This document shows positions 10,118-22,329 of a DNA stretch of 64,000 bases, in pieces (within the stretch, counting starts at the first letter, position 1; each line of letters opens with the position of its first letter). Source of the stretch: Letharia columbiana (taxonomy: Eukaryota > Ascomycota > Lecanoromycetes > Lecanorales > Parmeliaceae). Both the position numbers and the translations under genes were made by a program. Location of the stretch: the NCBI RefSeq assembly GCF_014066305.1, contig NW_023501124.1, positions 56,982 through 120,981 of the forward strand. Direction: 5' to 3'. The notes under the pieces were generated by a model, which saw only the letters and a program-made list of their open reading frames with translations, did no database searches and was not told the DNA's origin.

Positions 10118-10303
10118 AGCGACATGGTCTCGTTTCCAGCTACAAATAGGACGTAGTATACCGGGTTCAAGGTCAGATGCCTCGGAAGTTGTGAATTACA
10201 GACAGATACTAGCGCAGTCCTTATCGATAAGGGGCCGAACATTTTCCCTCGCCGTCAGTCTTCTCGCACACTCGAGAAGCTGCTTTCCAAACTTCGAGGC
10301 GCA
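10118..10303. promoter_or_regulatory. Divergent promoter shared by VPS20 and RIX7
   Basis: Only 186 bp separate the two start codons on opposite strands, so both 5' UTRs and core promoters must fit in it. No obvious TATA box. The sequence ATCGATAAGG lies near 10223-10233 (it contains a GATA core). Shared regulation is an inference. Confidence 0.5.
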
Positions 10304-12557
10304 ATGCCTTCACGCACCTTTCATGGAAGGGTAACTTTGGGCCAGGGCCTAGACAAAGAGGTATGCATTACCGAGCAAGCCAACAGGAAATTTGCTCACT
10401 GGCCAGGTCTATCAAATTGTTCGGAAGCTCGCCGACGAAGACGCACAGTATGACCAGCAAACGAAATCGTCTATCTCCGATGTCTACGACAAGATCAAGA
10501 GGTCGAATTCAAGTCTAAATAGGAAAAGCAAAAAGTTGTTGGAGGATAGCATAGGCAGGGTGCTCGACGTATTGAAACAAGAAGCGGAGAGCGAAGATGA
10601 GATTGGGTCCATTGAGGGCGACTTTCCTGACATACAGAAAACGGATGTATTGATTGCAAATGGTATGAACAAGAGAATCGTGGGTTCGTGGTCGAAAGAT
10701 GCTTCGAAAATGAATGGAAGCCAGACACTTTCCACTGAGGAGCAGGCAGCCCAGTCCATAGCACCAGTGTCGAAGAAGCGTCAAATGAACGGCGAACCCA
10801 TGATGAAGCGGCGAAAAGCAGCTTCAGAGGTTGACCGCTCACCACCAACGCATGTCAGCCTGGCAGACCTCGGAGGAGTCGACACTGTCATCCAAGATCT
10901 GAAGGATTTAATCGTCCTACCTTTATTCAGGCCTGATATCTACATGAACTCAAAGATACAACCACCTCGCGGTATTCTTCTCCATGGACCTCCTGGATGT
11001 GGAAAAACCATGATTGCAAATGCTCTCGCTGCGGAGCTTGGCGTACCTTTCATCTCACTGTCTGCTCCTTCATTGGTGTCTGGTATGTCTGGGGAGTCGG
11101 AGAAAGCATTACGAGACCACTTTGAAGAGGCGAAGAAGATGGCACCTTGTCTCGTCTTCTTGGACGAAATAGACTCAATTACTCCTAAAAGAGAAAATGC
11201 GCAGCGCGAAATGGAGAAACGCATTGTTGCTCAACTTCTCACATGTATGGACCAGTTGGCCTTGGAGCAGACGGGTGGAAAGGCAGTGATCATTCTTGCC
11301 GCTACTAATAGACCCGATTCGCTCGATCCTGCTTTAAGGCGAGGCGGTCGATTCGATAAAGAGATCAATCTTGGAGTACCGAGTGAAGCAGTTCGTGGGC
11401 AAATTCTACGAGCATTGACCAGGCAGATGGCTTTGTCCGATGACTTCGATTTCCGCCATCTAGCCAAACTTACGCCTGGATTTGTGGGTGCTGATCTCAG
11501 CGACCTGGTCTCTACGGCGGGCTCGGCAGCTATAAAAAGATTCTTAGACACGCTCGAGATAGAGAGTAGTGACATGGATGTTGACACTGGTGATGCCCCA
11601 GTCTCGGAGACGGTCTTAGAACTGCGGCGACTAATAAAACGGGCAAAGGAGCCTCCCGGCCCAGAAAGGGCCGCTATTTTGATCACAACTGGTGACTTCT
11701 TGACTGCATTGCCCAAGATACAACCTTCATCTAAACGCGAAGGATTTGCTACAATCCCTGGTACTACTTGGGCAGACATTGGAGCCTTGCGGCCCGTTCG
11801 TGAAGAACTTCTTACTGCAATTGTTGAGCCAATCAGGAGTCCCGAAAAATACGAGCGGGTGGGCATTACGGCGCCTACAGGGGTTCTTTTATGGGGTCCG
11901 CCCGGTTGTGGGAAGACATTGCTTGCCAAGGCTGTGGCGAACGAGTCAAGAGCCAACTTCATCAGCGTCAAAGGGCCCGAACTTCTCAACAAGTATGTGG
12001 GTGAATCAGAGAGAGCGGTACGCCAAGTGTTTGTACGAGCCAGGTCAAGCATACCTTGCGTTATTTTCTTCGACGAATTAGACGCGCTGGTGCCCAAACG
12101 TGATGACAGCCTTTCGGAATCGTCCGCAAGAGTAGTCAATACACTGCTTACCGAGCTCGACGGCCTGAGCAGTCGACAGGGAATCTATGTAATTGCTGCA
12201 ACCAACCGCCCAGACATCATAGATCCTGCAATGCTTCGGCCTGGCAGACTCGAGACTTTGCTCTTCGTTGACCTACCTGAAGAGGCGGAAAGAGTCGAGA
12301 TCCTACAGACCCTGAGCCGCAATCTCTCGATACCATTCACCGATGCAATCGCGGATGTTGCCCGAGCATGTGAAGGCTTCAGCGGTGCGGACTTGGAGAG
12401 TCTACTGCGCAGGGCCGGGTATGCGGCCATCAAGCGTAATGACGATATCAAGTTAGAAGACTTCATGACTGCACGACAGAAGATCAGGCCCAGTGTTGGC
12501 GACAGAAGAAAATACGATAAATTGAAAGTGCAGTGGGGTGCAGGTCTATCAGGCTAG
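10304..12557 (+). CDS. RIX7: AAA-ATPase Rix7/NVL, 60S ribosome biogenesis
   Basis: Two exons, join(10304..10360,10407..12557), 735 aa; the 46-bp intron joins LGQGLDKE to VYQIVRKL in phase. The N-terminal helical domain is followed by a basic, KKR-rich linker (likely nuclear/nucleolar targeting). Two AAA modules follow: Walker A GPPGCGKT at about 213-220 with Walker B LVFLDEID, and a second GPPGCGKT at about 516-523 with VIFFDELD. Both modules have arginine-finger regions (N-R-P-D and R-R-G/R-P-G-R-L-E). The N-domain plus tandem AAA layout also occurs in Cdc48, but the N-terminus and Asp/Glu linker match Rix7/NVL, which extracts Nsa1 from pre-60S particles. Somewhat shorter than yeast Rix7 (837 aa), mainly in the linker. 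Confidence 0.94.
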
Positions 12558-13927
12558 CGACAATACGAAGACCAATCTTATCACACTTTACCAAGTTCGG
12601 TTTACTTATGTGTGTATCTGTGTCTTGCAGTCTCAACTGGTAACAGTTCCCCGCTTTAACCTGTACTCCCTATCTGGACTGCAGTCTGATGGACCTTCTC
12701 GACTTGCATGGACGCACGCCAAAATGCGAAAGGAGGAACCAGCAAAAGGTGGGGAACAACGGCATGATTCCAGTACTATAACCATTCCACTTCTTCGGCA
12801 GATCATCGATTTGGTCTGGTTTTTCTATATTTGCTTGCTGGAGCGGCTTCGGGCCCGGGTATGCAGGAGAATCTTACACAATTAACAGGGGGTCCAATCC
12901 GCAAATTGCAACAACTGAGATTAGGACCAGGTTTACAGCGTCTAGGTCTTTAAGGTCTCGAGATATTTCAAGCGAGAGACAAGAAGGCGGATGTGTGGAG
13001 GCTCTTCCCAACCTAAGCCGCGGATTCGTCTGCAGCTATGTGCCCCTTGCATGTGCATTTGGCAGAATGCATCAGGAGTCGTTACCACTTTCTGTGGCAA
13101 GACAAGATAATCTGGGGAGTCGAAATGCGGGGACCCCAGATCATGCGCAAGGTCTGCTGCTCCAGACTACTACGCCCAAATAGGAAGGTGAAAGGCACAG
13201 CGCTAACCGCGAGCCCTTTAGCCGCTCCAGGTTGACCGCGAGAAATAGCATACTTTATGTCTCGGGACCCCAGATTTTGAATTTGGAGCTGCCCATGATG
13301 GCAAAGCTAAAAGCAAACAGGGATGGAAAACCTCATGGTCCCTCTCACATGGATCAGATGTGGTGCGTGCTACCTTGGAGGGATGACTACTGCTATATGA
13401 ATCGTAGCCAATCATACCAGCCTACCAGCAAAGATATCAGCCGCCGAAGAGAAATCTTCTCGCCACTAGACTCGTACAAGGGGGCCAACGGAGCATGTAC
13501 CAAAGCACCTAGATTGCCCTAGGGATGCACCGGCCTTGGATGATCCCAAATGCGGGAACACGTCATAAGGACTAGTTGCAATACGTTCCCTGATATGTCG
13601 TGCAGCATGGCCACTTGGACCAATCTATGCCTTCAAATCCGGGGTAGATATGGGGAAGCGGTTACTCTTGAAAATTGTTTCGATACTTAGAGGCCAAGAA
13701 TTCTTGCTCCCCTGAACGACCGCATTCTGCTCTGATTTCGCTGGTGCCACGAGCCTGACAGCGGAGATTGAGCTCAGCTAATACCGGAGCTTCACAGTCA
13801 TTTGTAGAAGCTTGAAAATGGCGCGTGTTGGCATCACCAGGTCTTTTCAGCAAGAGTGCTATAAGAAGCGTGATGTCCACCTTCAATCTCAGCCTCCAGC
13901 CCTCACAGACTCCTTCCTTTGGGAATC
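12558..13927. other. Long intergenic region, no gene seen
   Basis: About 1.37 kb between RIX7 and the glutaminase gene. Several frames of 60-115 codons exist, but none has a recognisable motif, splice-supported continuation or fungal-like coding bias. No tRNA-like A/B box pair, repeat or AT-rich block was found. The last few hundred bases should be the glutaminase promoter. Confidence 0.5.
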
Positions 13928-16768
13928 ATGTTCTCTCATTGTTATGCCCTGCCCTTTGCGGCGCTCGTCTGTGTCTCCTATGCCGCATCAACCTTCTCAC
14001 CTGCTCGTCCTCCAGCCATTCCTTTAGCAGTGAAATCTCCCTATGTCAACTGCTGGCAGCAAGCGGGGAGTGATGTCGAAATGGGAGGTCCTGGCAATGG
14101 TGGTTATCTTGCAGGGTAGGCGCAGTTTTCGGAGGAATCTCTTCCCACTTGATACCGCAAATTGAGCTGCAAGGCCTATCATCGTGTTGAAACTCTCACT
14201 TAGCCGTCTGGAGTTGTCTTATAATCCATATTTCCTCCTCAAAGAATTTCTGCTGATTCCGAAATTTGCAGGGAGTGGCCAACATTTTGGGCGTGCGTAA
14301 GCCTAGTCTTAGGACTGAGCCTGCTACTAACACTCTGTGCAGAGGCCAAATACTGGGATGGACGGGACTGATACGTGTCGACAATATATCCTATACGTGG
14401 ATGGGCGCCCCAGCGCCATTACCCACAGTTGTGAATCAGACCTCTTTTGAGTACACCTCGACAAGGAGTAGTTTCGTCATGGACGTTGCCGGCGTCGTAG
14501 AGATGAACGTTACGTTCCTCTCATCCATCACTCCCACAGATCTGATGCGGCAGTCATTAATATTCTCCTACGTTGATGTCTCAGTGACTGCCACTGACGG
14601 AGCTACCCATGATGTACAGCTGTACACGGACATCACAGCCGGTAGGCCTTTAGGCTCACCCGTTTTTGGTGCTCGCTTTGCTGACCATGCTGCTTGATAG
14701 AATGGGTCTCTGGCGACAGAACGGCTATTGCTGAGTGGGAGTATGGCGTTACGTCAAATGACAGCTCTACAACAAGAAAACGTAATTTCTTCGATTCATT
14801 TGCACCGTTGTTGGACCGCAGGGAGTACACCAACGTGACCACTTCGACGAAGGCTACGGCGACAGGGGGCATCGCCTACCATAAAATTTACAGACAAACA
14901 CAACTACTTTGGTCCGAGACCGATGATCAGACGGATTACGGCAATTGGTATTGGGCAACAGACAATGTCGAAGGCTTGACTTTTCAGTCGGGCGCGGATA
15001 TTGACGTTCGCTCAGCCTTCACCACTTCAGGCGCTCTTGCAAACACAAACGATACCAATTTTCGTGCAATCAATGATGATTATCCCACCTTCGCGTTCGC
15101 AGTGGATCTGGGCACCGTTGGTGCAACCACTGTTAGCACTATCTTCTCTCTTGGCTTGACCCAGGAGCAGGCAATTCAGTTCGATGGAGCGAGCGGTAAC
15201 GTGAGCGTGCCATCCTTGTGGACAAGCTACTTTTCAACTGAGCTCGATGCGGTAAGTCAAGTTGTCTATTCATGACGAATTAGCACTGAACTTTACGTTA
15301 GCTGGCCTTTTTCCACACTGATTTTGCTACTGCCTCTGGCCTGGCAACTACCTTTGATAACCAAGTCTCAGATGATGGGATGGCTGCCGGCGGTGCTGAC
15401 TTTGTGACGATTGCTTCACTCACAGCCCGGCAAGCCTTTGGTGGGACTCAGTTGTGCGGAACGACAGCTGCACCATATCTTTTCCTCAAGGAGATCAGTT
15501 CAGACGGGAATGTGCAGACAGTTGGTAGGCAATTCTTCCTCATTCATGCTGTCTTATGGGTCGTTACACATGTCTCGCGACTCAGTACTCCTCCCGAAAG
15601 AGTGATGCTGACTGGGAAATCATCAAGATGTCTGCTACCCCTTTCATCCCATTTTGATCTACACCAATCCGACACTACTCAAGTATCTCTTGGATCCGCT
15701 TTTCATCAACCAAGAGGCTGGTCAATATCCTAATATGTATTCAATGCACGACCTTGGTTCCAGCTATCCTAACGCAACTGGTCATGTTGCTGGAAATGAC
15801 GAGAAGCAACCACTGGAGGAGTGCGGGAACATGCTCATCATGACTCTGGCGTACGCTCAGAGGGCCAACGATACCGCATATCTTAGCCAGCATTATCCTA
15901 TACTTGACCAGTGGACTCAGTATCTCATCGAGGAAGCCTTAATTCCGGCCGATCAGATCTCAACGGACGACTTTGCTGGAGCACTTGCGTACGTTTCTCC
16001 ATTTCACATGAAATATACGACTGATACTGACTTGATGTTTCCAAAGGAACCAAACAAATCTGGCGCTCAAGGGCATCATAGGTATTGAAGCCATGGCTGT
16101 GATTGCGAACTTGACTGGCAACACAATCACGGGAGCGAATTACACATCAATAGCACATGATTATATCACGCAATGGCAGGTTCTAGGTATCGCCCATGAT
16201 GCAGATCCTCCGCACACGACCCTTGCTTATGGGATGAATGATACACATGGTATGCAGGATCCTAATATTTAAGTCGACCAATGCATAAGCTAAAGCTGCC
16301 TAAAGGGTTGCTGTACAACCTCTTTGGCGACAGGGAGCTCGGTCTGAACCTCGTTCCTCAATCCGTCTACGATATGCAGAGCGCTTTTTACCCCACCGTG
16401 GAGGAAGAGTACGGTGTGCCGCTGGACACACGACATGACTACACGAAAGGTTGGTCAGATTTCCCACGTAAATCTACTCCGCTAACTGCGACTGATAGTT
16501 GATTGGGAGATGCTTGTGGCTGCAATCGCCTCAACGAATACATCGCAGATGATTTTCAGCGATATTGCTAATTGGATCAACGAGACGCCGACTAATAGGG
16601 CTTTTACTGATCTGTATAACGCAACCGGCGGAGAGTGAGTCGTCTTCTGTTGTTTCGATGGTCTAAATGCTGACAATGTTTAATAGTTATGGACTCATTC
16701 CTAATCTCACATTCACTGCTCGTCCTGTAGTTGGTGGTGCATTTGGCCTATTGGCACTTCCCAAATAG
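13928..16768 (+). CDS. gtaA: Extracellular glutaminase A
   Basis: Ten exons, join(13928..14115,14272..14292,14343..14641,14701..15251,15302..15524,15628..15988,16047..16249,16306..16449,16499..16634,16687..16768), 735 aa; every junction keeps phase and restores conserved text. A signal peptide covers residues 1 to about 22. The protein then follows fungal GtaA: the N-terminal W-P-T-F-W-A-G-Q-I-L-G-W-T-G block (across the 21-nt exon 2), a central YWATDN-like segment, and the catalytic-domain segments MYSMHDLGSSYPNATGH, EECGNMLIM and VPLDTRHDYTK. GtaA-type enzymes deaminate L-glutamine to glutamate outside the cell. About 45 residues longer than A. oryzae GtaA (690 aa). Many N-glycosylation sequons. 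The family is firm. The least certain boundary is the acceptor at 15627 (103-bp intron). Confidence 0.92.
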
Positions 16769-17183
16769 CTCCTGTTTCAAGTGGAAAAAAAAAATCTTGT
16801 CAACACAATTGTTTACTTCCTTGTACGTAATTCCATAGCGATCTTAATCATGCATTCCATTGGATAATCGAGCATCCTTCCGTATCGCTCCACTCTAAAA
16901 TACCTTACCGCCAGTGGATTAATGGAAGCACGTCTTCACCGACGGAAGTAGCGATCGAACCATTGTGGTTAGGATCCTCTCTTGACAGTCCGACTTGATG
17001 AGGAAAGAGCCTTTGCGCTCGCTTCCATTCTCCAGCTTGGAAAGCTCATTTGTCCAGCTTCCAACTCCTCTTCTGTACTCTCATCGTCAACAAAATATTC
17101 CATACAAGATATCTCAGACACAGAAACATTGCTAGTATTTGTATTGAATCAGGATCACACCACAGCACCCACTAACCAGAGCA
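16769..17183. other. Intergenic region / promoter of the PAP2 gene
   Basis: About 415 bp between glutaminase and the downstream gene on the same strand. A nine-base A run lies near 16786-16794. No gene or repeat seen. Confidence 0.5.
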
Positions 17184-18951
17184 ATGCCTCCTCTCGACCT
17201 TCTAGACAGCGTCACGAGCGGCCACATGACGAACCCAAGCCCGGAGCGCGGACCCGCAACCAACTCACTCGACGGTCCAAGGGACGGCTACCCAGCATCT
17301 CGCGTCTCCCATGCATACGACCTTCCATACCGAGAACCTCCACAAAATGCAACACCATTCAACAACAGCTACCCTCCTCTTCCTCCTCCTCCTCCTCCTC
17401 CTCCTCCTCCTCCCCCTCCTCCTCCTCCTCCTCGTCCCTCACCACCCGCCTACCGTGCTACGCCTCCCCAACAACGTCGCACACCCTTTCCCCGGACTCT
17501 CGCTCACCGCACCTGGACAGCCCTCCTCCACTGGCTCCGCCTCGTCCATCTCGACATCCTTTTCATGCTCATCGCCCTCGCCATCACGCATATCATCATG
17601 AGGTTCTCGCACGTCGTTTTCCGCTGGAACCAGCGCTACTTCCCCATGACGTGGGATCCGGTGTCTGGACACTGGTATGGACCGGCCGAGCTCAGCTATC
17701 CGCACTCGCCGTTTATACTCGGTATACTCTTTACCGGGGTGCTGATACCGGTGGTGGGGGTGCTGGTGATTGTGGGCATGCAGACGTGGGTGATGAGTTT
17801 TTGGGATACGAATGCGGCTTTGTTCGGGCTGTTCAAAGGGTTGGTTATGATGTGAGTTTTTGAGGTCTGAGCTGGGTAGCTGATACGATTGTTCTTCTCC
17901 TCTATCCTGTTCCTGTGTCTCTCTCGCGGGGCCTGCATGAGCATGGCTAGAAAGAACTATTTTGCATACTGACATTGTGGTCAGGACTTTCATCCAAATC
18001 TTCCTCAAACAATGGATTGGTAAGAGCAATTGCTGGTATTCTTGTGTGTCATGGTCTGCAAACTGACCCAAATCAGGTGGATTCCGCCCTTACTTCATCA
18101 CAGTCTGCAACCCAGTCTTACTGCCTCCAAATATGACCGACCGGTTCCCATTCCGCAGATTCGTAACACCGGATTGCTGCAAACCCGAATCCCTAAAACA
18201 CTTACAGGTGTCGGCAATGCAGTCGTTCCCTAGTGGCCACACTTCGGAGTCGTTCTTTGTGGGGACATTTCTGGCTCTCTACCTGAACGCGAAGCTGAAG
18301 GCTTTCTCGGATTACCATACTAGCTTCTGGAAATGGCTTGCTGTGATGTTACCCCTCTTTGGATCGTGTCTTATCGCTGGGACCTTGGTTGTTGACAGGA
18401 ATCATCATGTCCACGATATCCTCCTGTCCATTCCTTGGGGCGTCCTGGTTGCTTTTCTCGCTTACCGCAGCCATTATGCCTCCATCTTCGACTACCGCAC
18501 GAATCACCTTCCACTTCCCTGGTCGGGCACCCGCAAAAGTCTTCGCCGCACAATCCCAGCACCAGAGACCAAGCGCGGTGACAACCTAGCAGCAGTTACA
18601 TGGCCCAGGAAGCCCATTGAGCACAGCTTTGACGGCGAACGAGGACAAGCCACAGGACTTGGCCTAGACGGAGCGGCAGATCGGCTGAGGGGCCCAAGGA
18701 ACATCAACAGAGGCAGGCTGAGGCAGAACATCTTTCCGCAGCCCACGCCGTCCATGCGGAATCGCAGTGGTGCTATCGTTCCGGATGGCCAGGGGCAATT
18801 CGAGCTGAGGGACGTTGTGGACGTGGATCGTATGGAGCCAGATCTGGGTGCTGCTGGGCCGTCGACTGCTCGTGCCACTGGACGCCAGGTGGATTTGGAA
18901 GGGCAACGGCAGAGGAGACGGACGTTGGAGAGTGCTGAGGAGCTGGGTTGA
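17184..18951 (+). CDS. PAP2-superfamily lipid phosphatase
   Basis: Three exons, join(17184..17851,17985..18019,18077..18951), 525 aa. Residues about 62-80 are a nearly pure proline run encoded by a CCT microsatellite. Several membrane helices follow, with the catalytic signature between them. Motif 1, K-x6-R-P (KQWIGGFRP), is assembled across intron 2; motif 2 is SFPSGHTSES; motif 3 region is VVDRNHHVHDIL with the H-x3-D pair. Such enzymes dephosphorylate phosphatidic acid, lysophospholipid phosphates or diacylglycerol pyrophosphate in ER/Golgi/vacuole membranes. The usual S-R preceding motif 3 (S-R-x5-H) appears as T-L here. The last 150 or so residues are a hydrophilic tail of no known domain. 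The family is clear; the substrate and the effect of the motif 3 change are not. Confidence 0.88.
17366..17433. repeat. CCT trinucleotide microsatellite inside the PAP2 coding sequence
   Basis: About 20 nearly perfect CCT units with a few interruptions encode the poly-proline run. Trinucleotide length changes would keep the frame, so the run length may vary between strains. Confidence 0.8.
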
Positions 18952-19193
18952 TGAGGTGCCTGGCAGAAGTGATGTCGCAAGTTTGGGAGCTAGGAGTATA
19001 CGGTTCATCTTTGGGCATTATGGTTCTTGGGTTTCATGGTCTGTGATTCGGGTTTGATTCTGGCTCGTGGTGAGCAAAGCTTTGAATTGAATTGAAGAAG
19101 AGAACCTTCTGTATGCCAGCATAAGCAGGGGCTTTGCAGATTGTTTTAATTACTGCATCAAACGTGTGCTTAAAGGCCGACTGCTAAGACAGA

Positions 19194-21265
19194 CTACCTC
19201 CTCTGCCTCTTTGAGCTCTTATTGCTGACGTGGCTTATGACGCTCGCACTACGTTTCCGTAGCCCTTCGCCCCTGGTGGTAGGAGCCGCGCTTGCTGGCG
19301 AAGAAGCTCCGTCGTCCTCGACCTCCTCATTCGCATCCGCATTGTCATCATTATTGTCCGCGTCCACCTCCGCTTCTGCTTCTGCCTCATCCGGCATCTC
19401 CTCATCTTCATCGTCCTCTCCCTCCTCCTCCTCCTCCTCCTCCTCCTCCTCGTCGTCTTGGTCCCCGGCGAAGTTCTCATCGACTTCAGCGTCTTCCTCT
19501 TCGTCCTTGTTGCTTCCTTTGGCACTGACCTCTTCATCGCTGTCCTCCTTCTCTTCTTCCTTCCCCTCGGCATTTTCGTCGTCTTCGTCGTCGTCTTCGT
19601 CATCATCCTCGGCCTCGTCGTCATCCTCGGCTTCAGCTTTCCTCCTACGTTCAGCCTGCTCATCAATCTCTTTCGTGTCCTCATCCTCCTCCTCATTCTC
19701 CACCGTTTGACTAGGCTCCTCTTCCTTGACCTCCTCACCCCGATCCTTAGCTTCTTGCTGCTCCTTCTGCGCCTGCCACACTTTGATCTCCCCGTCCAAT
19801 TTCTCACTCAATTTCCTCACTTCGAGCAAAGTCTTGATGCTCTCAATCAGTTTCTCATACTCCGTAACCACCTTGGCCGTCGGCATGGTCAACCGTTGCG
19901 GTATTTTCAACTCTGTCAACGCTGCACCTATCCTGCTAGTTTGAACACCAGATTTCGCTTGACCGGCTTTAGTGATGCGCTCGTGCCGGAATTGCACGCC
20001 GCCTGTAAGACGCTCGTTGGGGTGGCTGACGCCATATTTCTGCTCCTCACGGGCGCTGAGCTGGCGTGGTCCTCCTTGTCCAAATGAAAAGCGCTTGTCT
20101 AAACCACCGCCTATTGAATGGCGTTGACCTCTATCCATACCGGACGGTCCGCCTGGGAAGTCGCCTTCTGCCCCCATGGCTGAGCGGCGTTTCTCTTTCT
20201 TCTCGAGCTCTTTGTTTTTGTTTTGGGTGAGGAGGTTCTGCATTAGTTGTGTGAGACCTTGGCTGGATTGATACATGGCCGTGCTATGGGTTTGCGGTGC
20301 GCCTGGCGGGGTTCCGAGGCGATCGTAGAGGGCTTTGCGTTCGTTGAATAGTTTTTCTTGGTTGAGGACGATTCTTGAGAGCTCTTTGAGCAGCATCTCT
20401 TCCTCGTACTTTTCCTCGTCTGTTCGGTTCATGAGCTGTTCGGCGTACATCTTCCGTTTTTTCTCTTGATTAGGGTCGTATTTCGTCATCTTCTCGTGAG
20501 CGTCGAATTCGGATGATGACATGCTCGATAGGGGATTATGGAGGACCATAGATTTCGCTGCGACGTCGTAGTATCGGGCTTTCATATCTTCCTGAGTTCT
20601 TGGCTTGGCCTGCAGCGTAACGGCCATGGAGTCGTCGTTCTCATTGGGTTGTCCCTTGGGCTGATATTCATATCTATCCGTGATCACGATCCACCGAAGA
20701 TCGAAGTCCGTAGCCAAGTCGATCAAGTAATCTGTCTCTTCCTTGCTCCAATCGTCATTCTTCAAATGTGTCTCGTATTGCTCATCCGTGTACTGAGGCT
20801 TGTCGACCTTCACATTGAACTTTGCCCAGTGTGAATCAGATAGCGTAGTTGCTGCCTTTTCGTCCTGCTCCATCTCTGATGCGGCATTCGAATCTGCCGG
20901 CGTAACAGGCAATGCAGCTGCATTAGAAACGTCGCCCTTCCGCCTCCAATGTCGAAGTATAAGACCATCTTTCCGAGCCGAGTTTCCAAAAGGTGTCTCT
21001 TCCCAGGGACGAGGCTTGAATGGCAGCTTTGGCTTCTCCTTGAATTTGGGGGCGACGATTGATATTGGTGGTGCTCCTTCATATTTGAGATCGAGGACTT
21101 CTCTGCTCATTCCAGCTACGAAAGTCAGCACTGCGTTCAATTAGCTGGGAAGCGACAACACTTACTTGGACCTCTGACCTTTGGTTTCTGCACTTTTGGT
21201 GTTGCCGGCTTGGGTGGGCCTGCGCTGGGCAGCCCCAGCACATCGCGCGCATCTGAGCCCATCAT
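19194..21265 (-). CDS. SWC4: Swc4 (DMAP1 homologue), SWR1 and NuA4 complex subunit
   Basis: Two exons, complement(join(19194..21115,21166..21265)), 673 aa. Exon 1 carries two adjacent ATGs and the segment SDARDVLGLP typical of Swc4/DMAP1 N-termini. Next comes the conserved block P-K-L-P-F-K-P-R-P-W-E-E-T-P-F. The Myb/SANT-like region then spans about residues 142-190 (Y-T-D-E-Q-Y, W-S-K-E-E-T-D-Y-L-I-D-L, F-D-L-R-W), followed by the long helical region used for complex assembly. Residues about 515-655 form an extreme Glu/Asp tail, and the very C-terminus is basic (KRQRR). Swc4 links H2A.Z deposition (SWR1) and histone H4 acetylation (NuA4). Longer than the yeast protein, mostly by the acidic tail. 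The gene is convergent with the PAP2 gene and divergent from the p24 gene. Confidence 0.92.
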
Positions 21266-21515
21266 CTTGACGCCTATGGGCTCTTGGAGCGGACCCGATC
21301 AGAATGAAACAACCTCAATAGCTTTCCATAGATTTATATTCATCACCAGGTCCTCAAAGCTACAGATTTAGAGCGAAAGTGATTGTGTTGATGCATTGGT
21401 GAATCTCCGCCAGGGAAGCCTGCGGCGGAGGACCCCTGCCCAAAAATATTCGCGGCTTCAACTTCTCTCTAAAGGAGTCTTGTGTTCAATCCCGTTCACT
21501 TTTTTGACACCAACC
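21266..21515. promoter_or_regulatory. Divergent promoter region of SWC4 and the p24 gene
   Basis: 250 bp between opposing start codons, with no gene inside. Core elements are not evident. Confidence 0.4.
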
Positions 21516-22329
21516 ATGCAGACTGCACAGCGAGGGCCATTGAGTCTGGTGCCCTCTCTACTTCTAGTCCTTGTGTTCAATCTCATACTACCAACACAAG
21601 CCCTCTACTTCTACCTGGACGGTGCCTCCGCAAGCCCAAAATGCTTCTACGAAGAGCTCCCTAAGGACACTCTGGTCGTCGGTAAGCACCATTTCTCCTG
21701 TATCATCCATTCTCCTTGCTAACCCATGGAACACTAGGCCACTACAGCGCCCTCGAGTCTCAAAATAACGTCTTCACCACGAACCCCGACCTCTCCATCA
21801 CCGTCACCGTCGACGAAGTCTTCGACAACGACCACCGCGTCGTCAACACCAAAGGATCCCACACCGGCAAGTTCACCTTCAGCGCCGCCGACGCTGGCGA
21901 GCACCGCATCTGCTTCACGCCCACCGGGGCCTCGCAGGGTGGGTGGTTGAGCCAGGGACAGGGCCATGGACAGGTGAGGTTGACGCTGGATCTGGCGATT
22001 GGGGAGACGAGCGCGATCGAGAGCACGGATAAGGGGAAGTTGAGTGAGATTGCGCAGAAGGTTAGGGATTTGAATGGGAGGCTGCAGGACATCAGGCGGG
22101 AGCAGGTTTTCCAGAGGGTGAGTGGCAGTTTCGAGGGTGCTAGAACCGGTGAGAGGGAGTGCTAATGCGGTTGATGTAGGAACGAGAAGCGGAGTTCAGA
22201 GATCAATCAGAATCTACGAATGCGAGGGTAGTGAGGTGGACTCTACTACAACTGATCGTCTTGGGCGTCACTTGTGCTTGGCAGCTATCGCACCTTCGCG
22301 CCTTCTTCATCAAGCAGAAACTCACATGA
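21516..22329 (+). CDS. p24 / emp24 family GOLD-domain cargo receptor (Erp-like)
   Basis: Three exons, join(21516..21681,21738..22117,22180..22329), 231 aa. A signal peptide ends near T-Q-A before L-Y-F-Y-L-D-G. The lumenal GOLD domain has the family's paired cysteines (P-K-C-F-Y-E-E-L-P and H-R-I-C-F-T-P). A coiled coil follows (about residues 140-195), then one C-terminal membrane helix and a short cytosolic tail FFIKQKLT that carries the diphenylalanine and dibasic signals used for COPII and COPI coats. p24 proteins cycle between ER and Golgi and select GPI-anchored and other cargo. The K-D-T-L-V-V-G segment and tail point to the Erp1/5/6 branch rather than Emp24 or Erv25, but that subfamily call is tentative. 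Confidence 0.93.

Noticed and set aside
11231..12139. 302-codon antisense frame within RIX7
   Set aside because: Overlaps the conserved second AAA module on the coding strand; no motif of its own.
12538..13886. Several 60-115 codon frames between RIX7 and glutaminase
   Set aside because: No family resemblance, no splice-linked continuation, starts are often non-ATG.
17311..17601. Leu- and Ser-rich frames over the CCT microsatellite
   Set aside because: Alternative readings of the trinucleotide repeat; the proline frame continues into the PAP2 protein through splice junctions.
19222..19807. Ser-rich and Arg-rich frames over the end of SWC4
   Set aside because: Mirror images of the Glu/Asp-coding GAG/GAC/GAT repeats of the Swc4 acidic tail in other frames.
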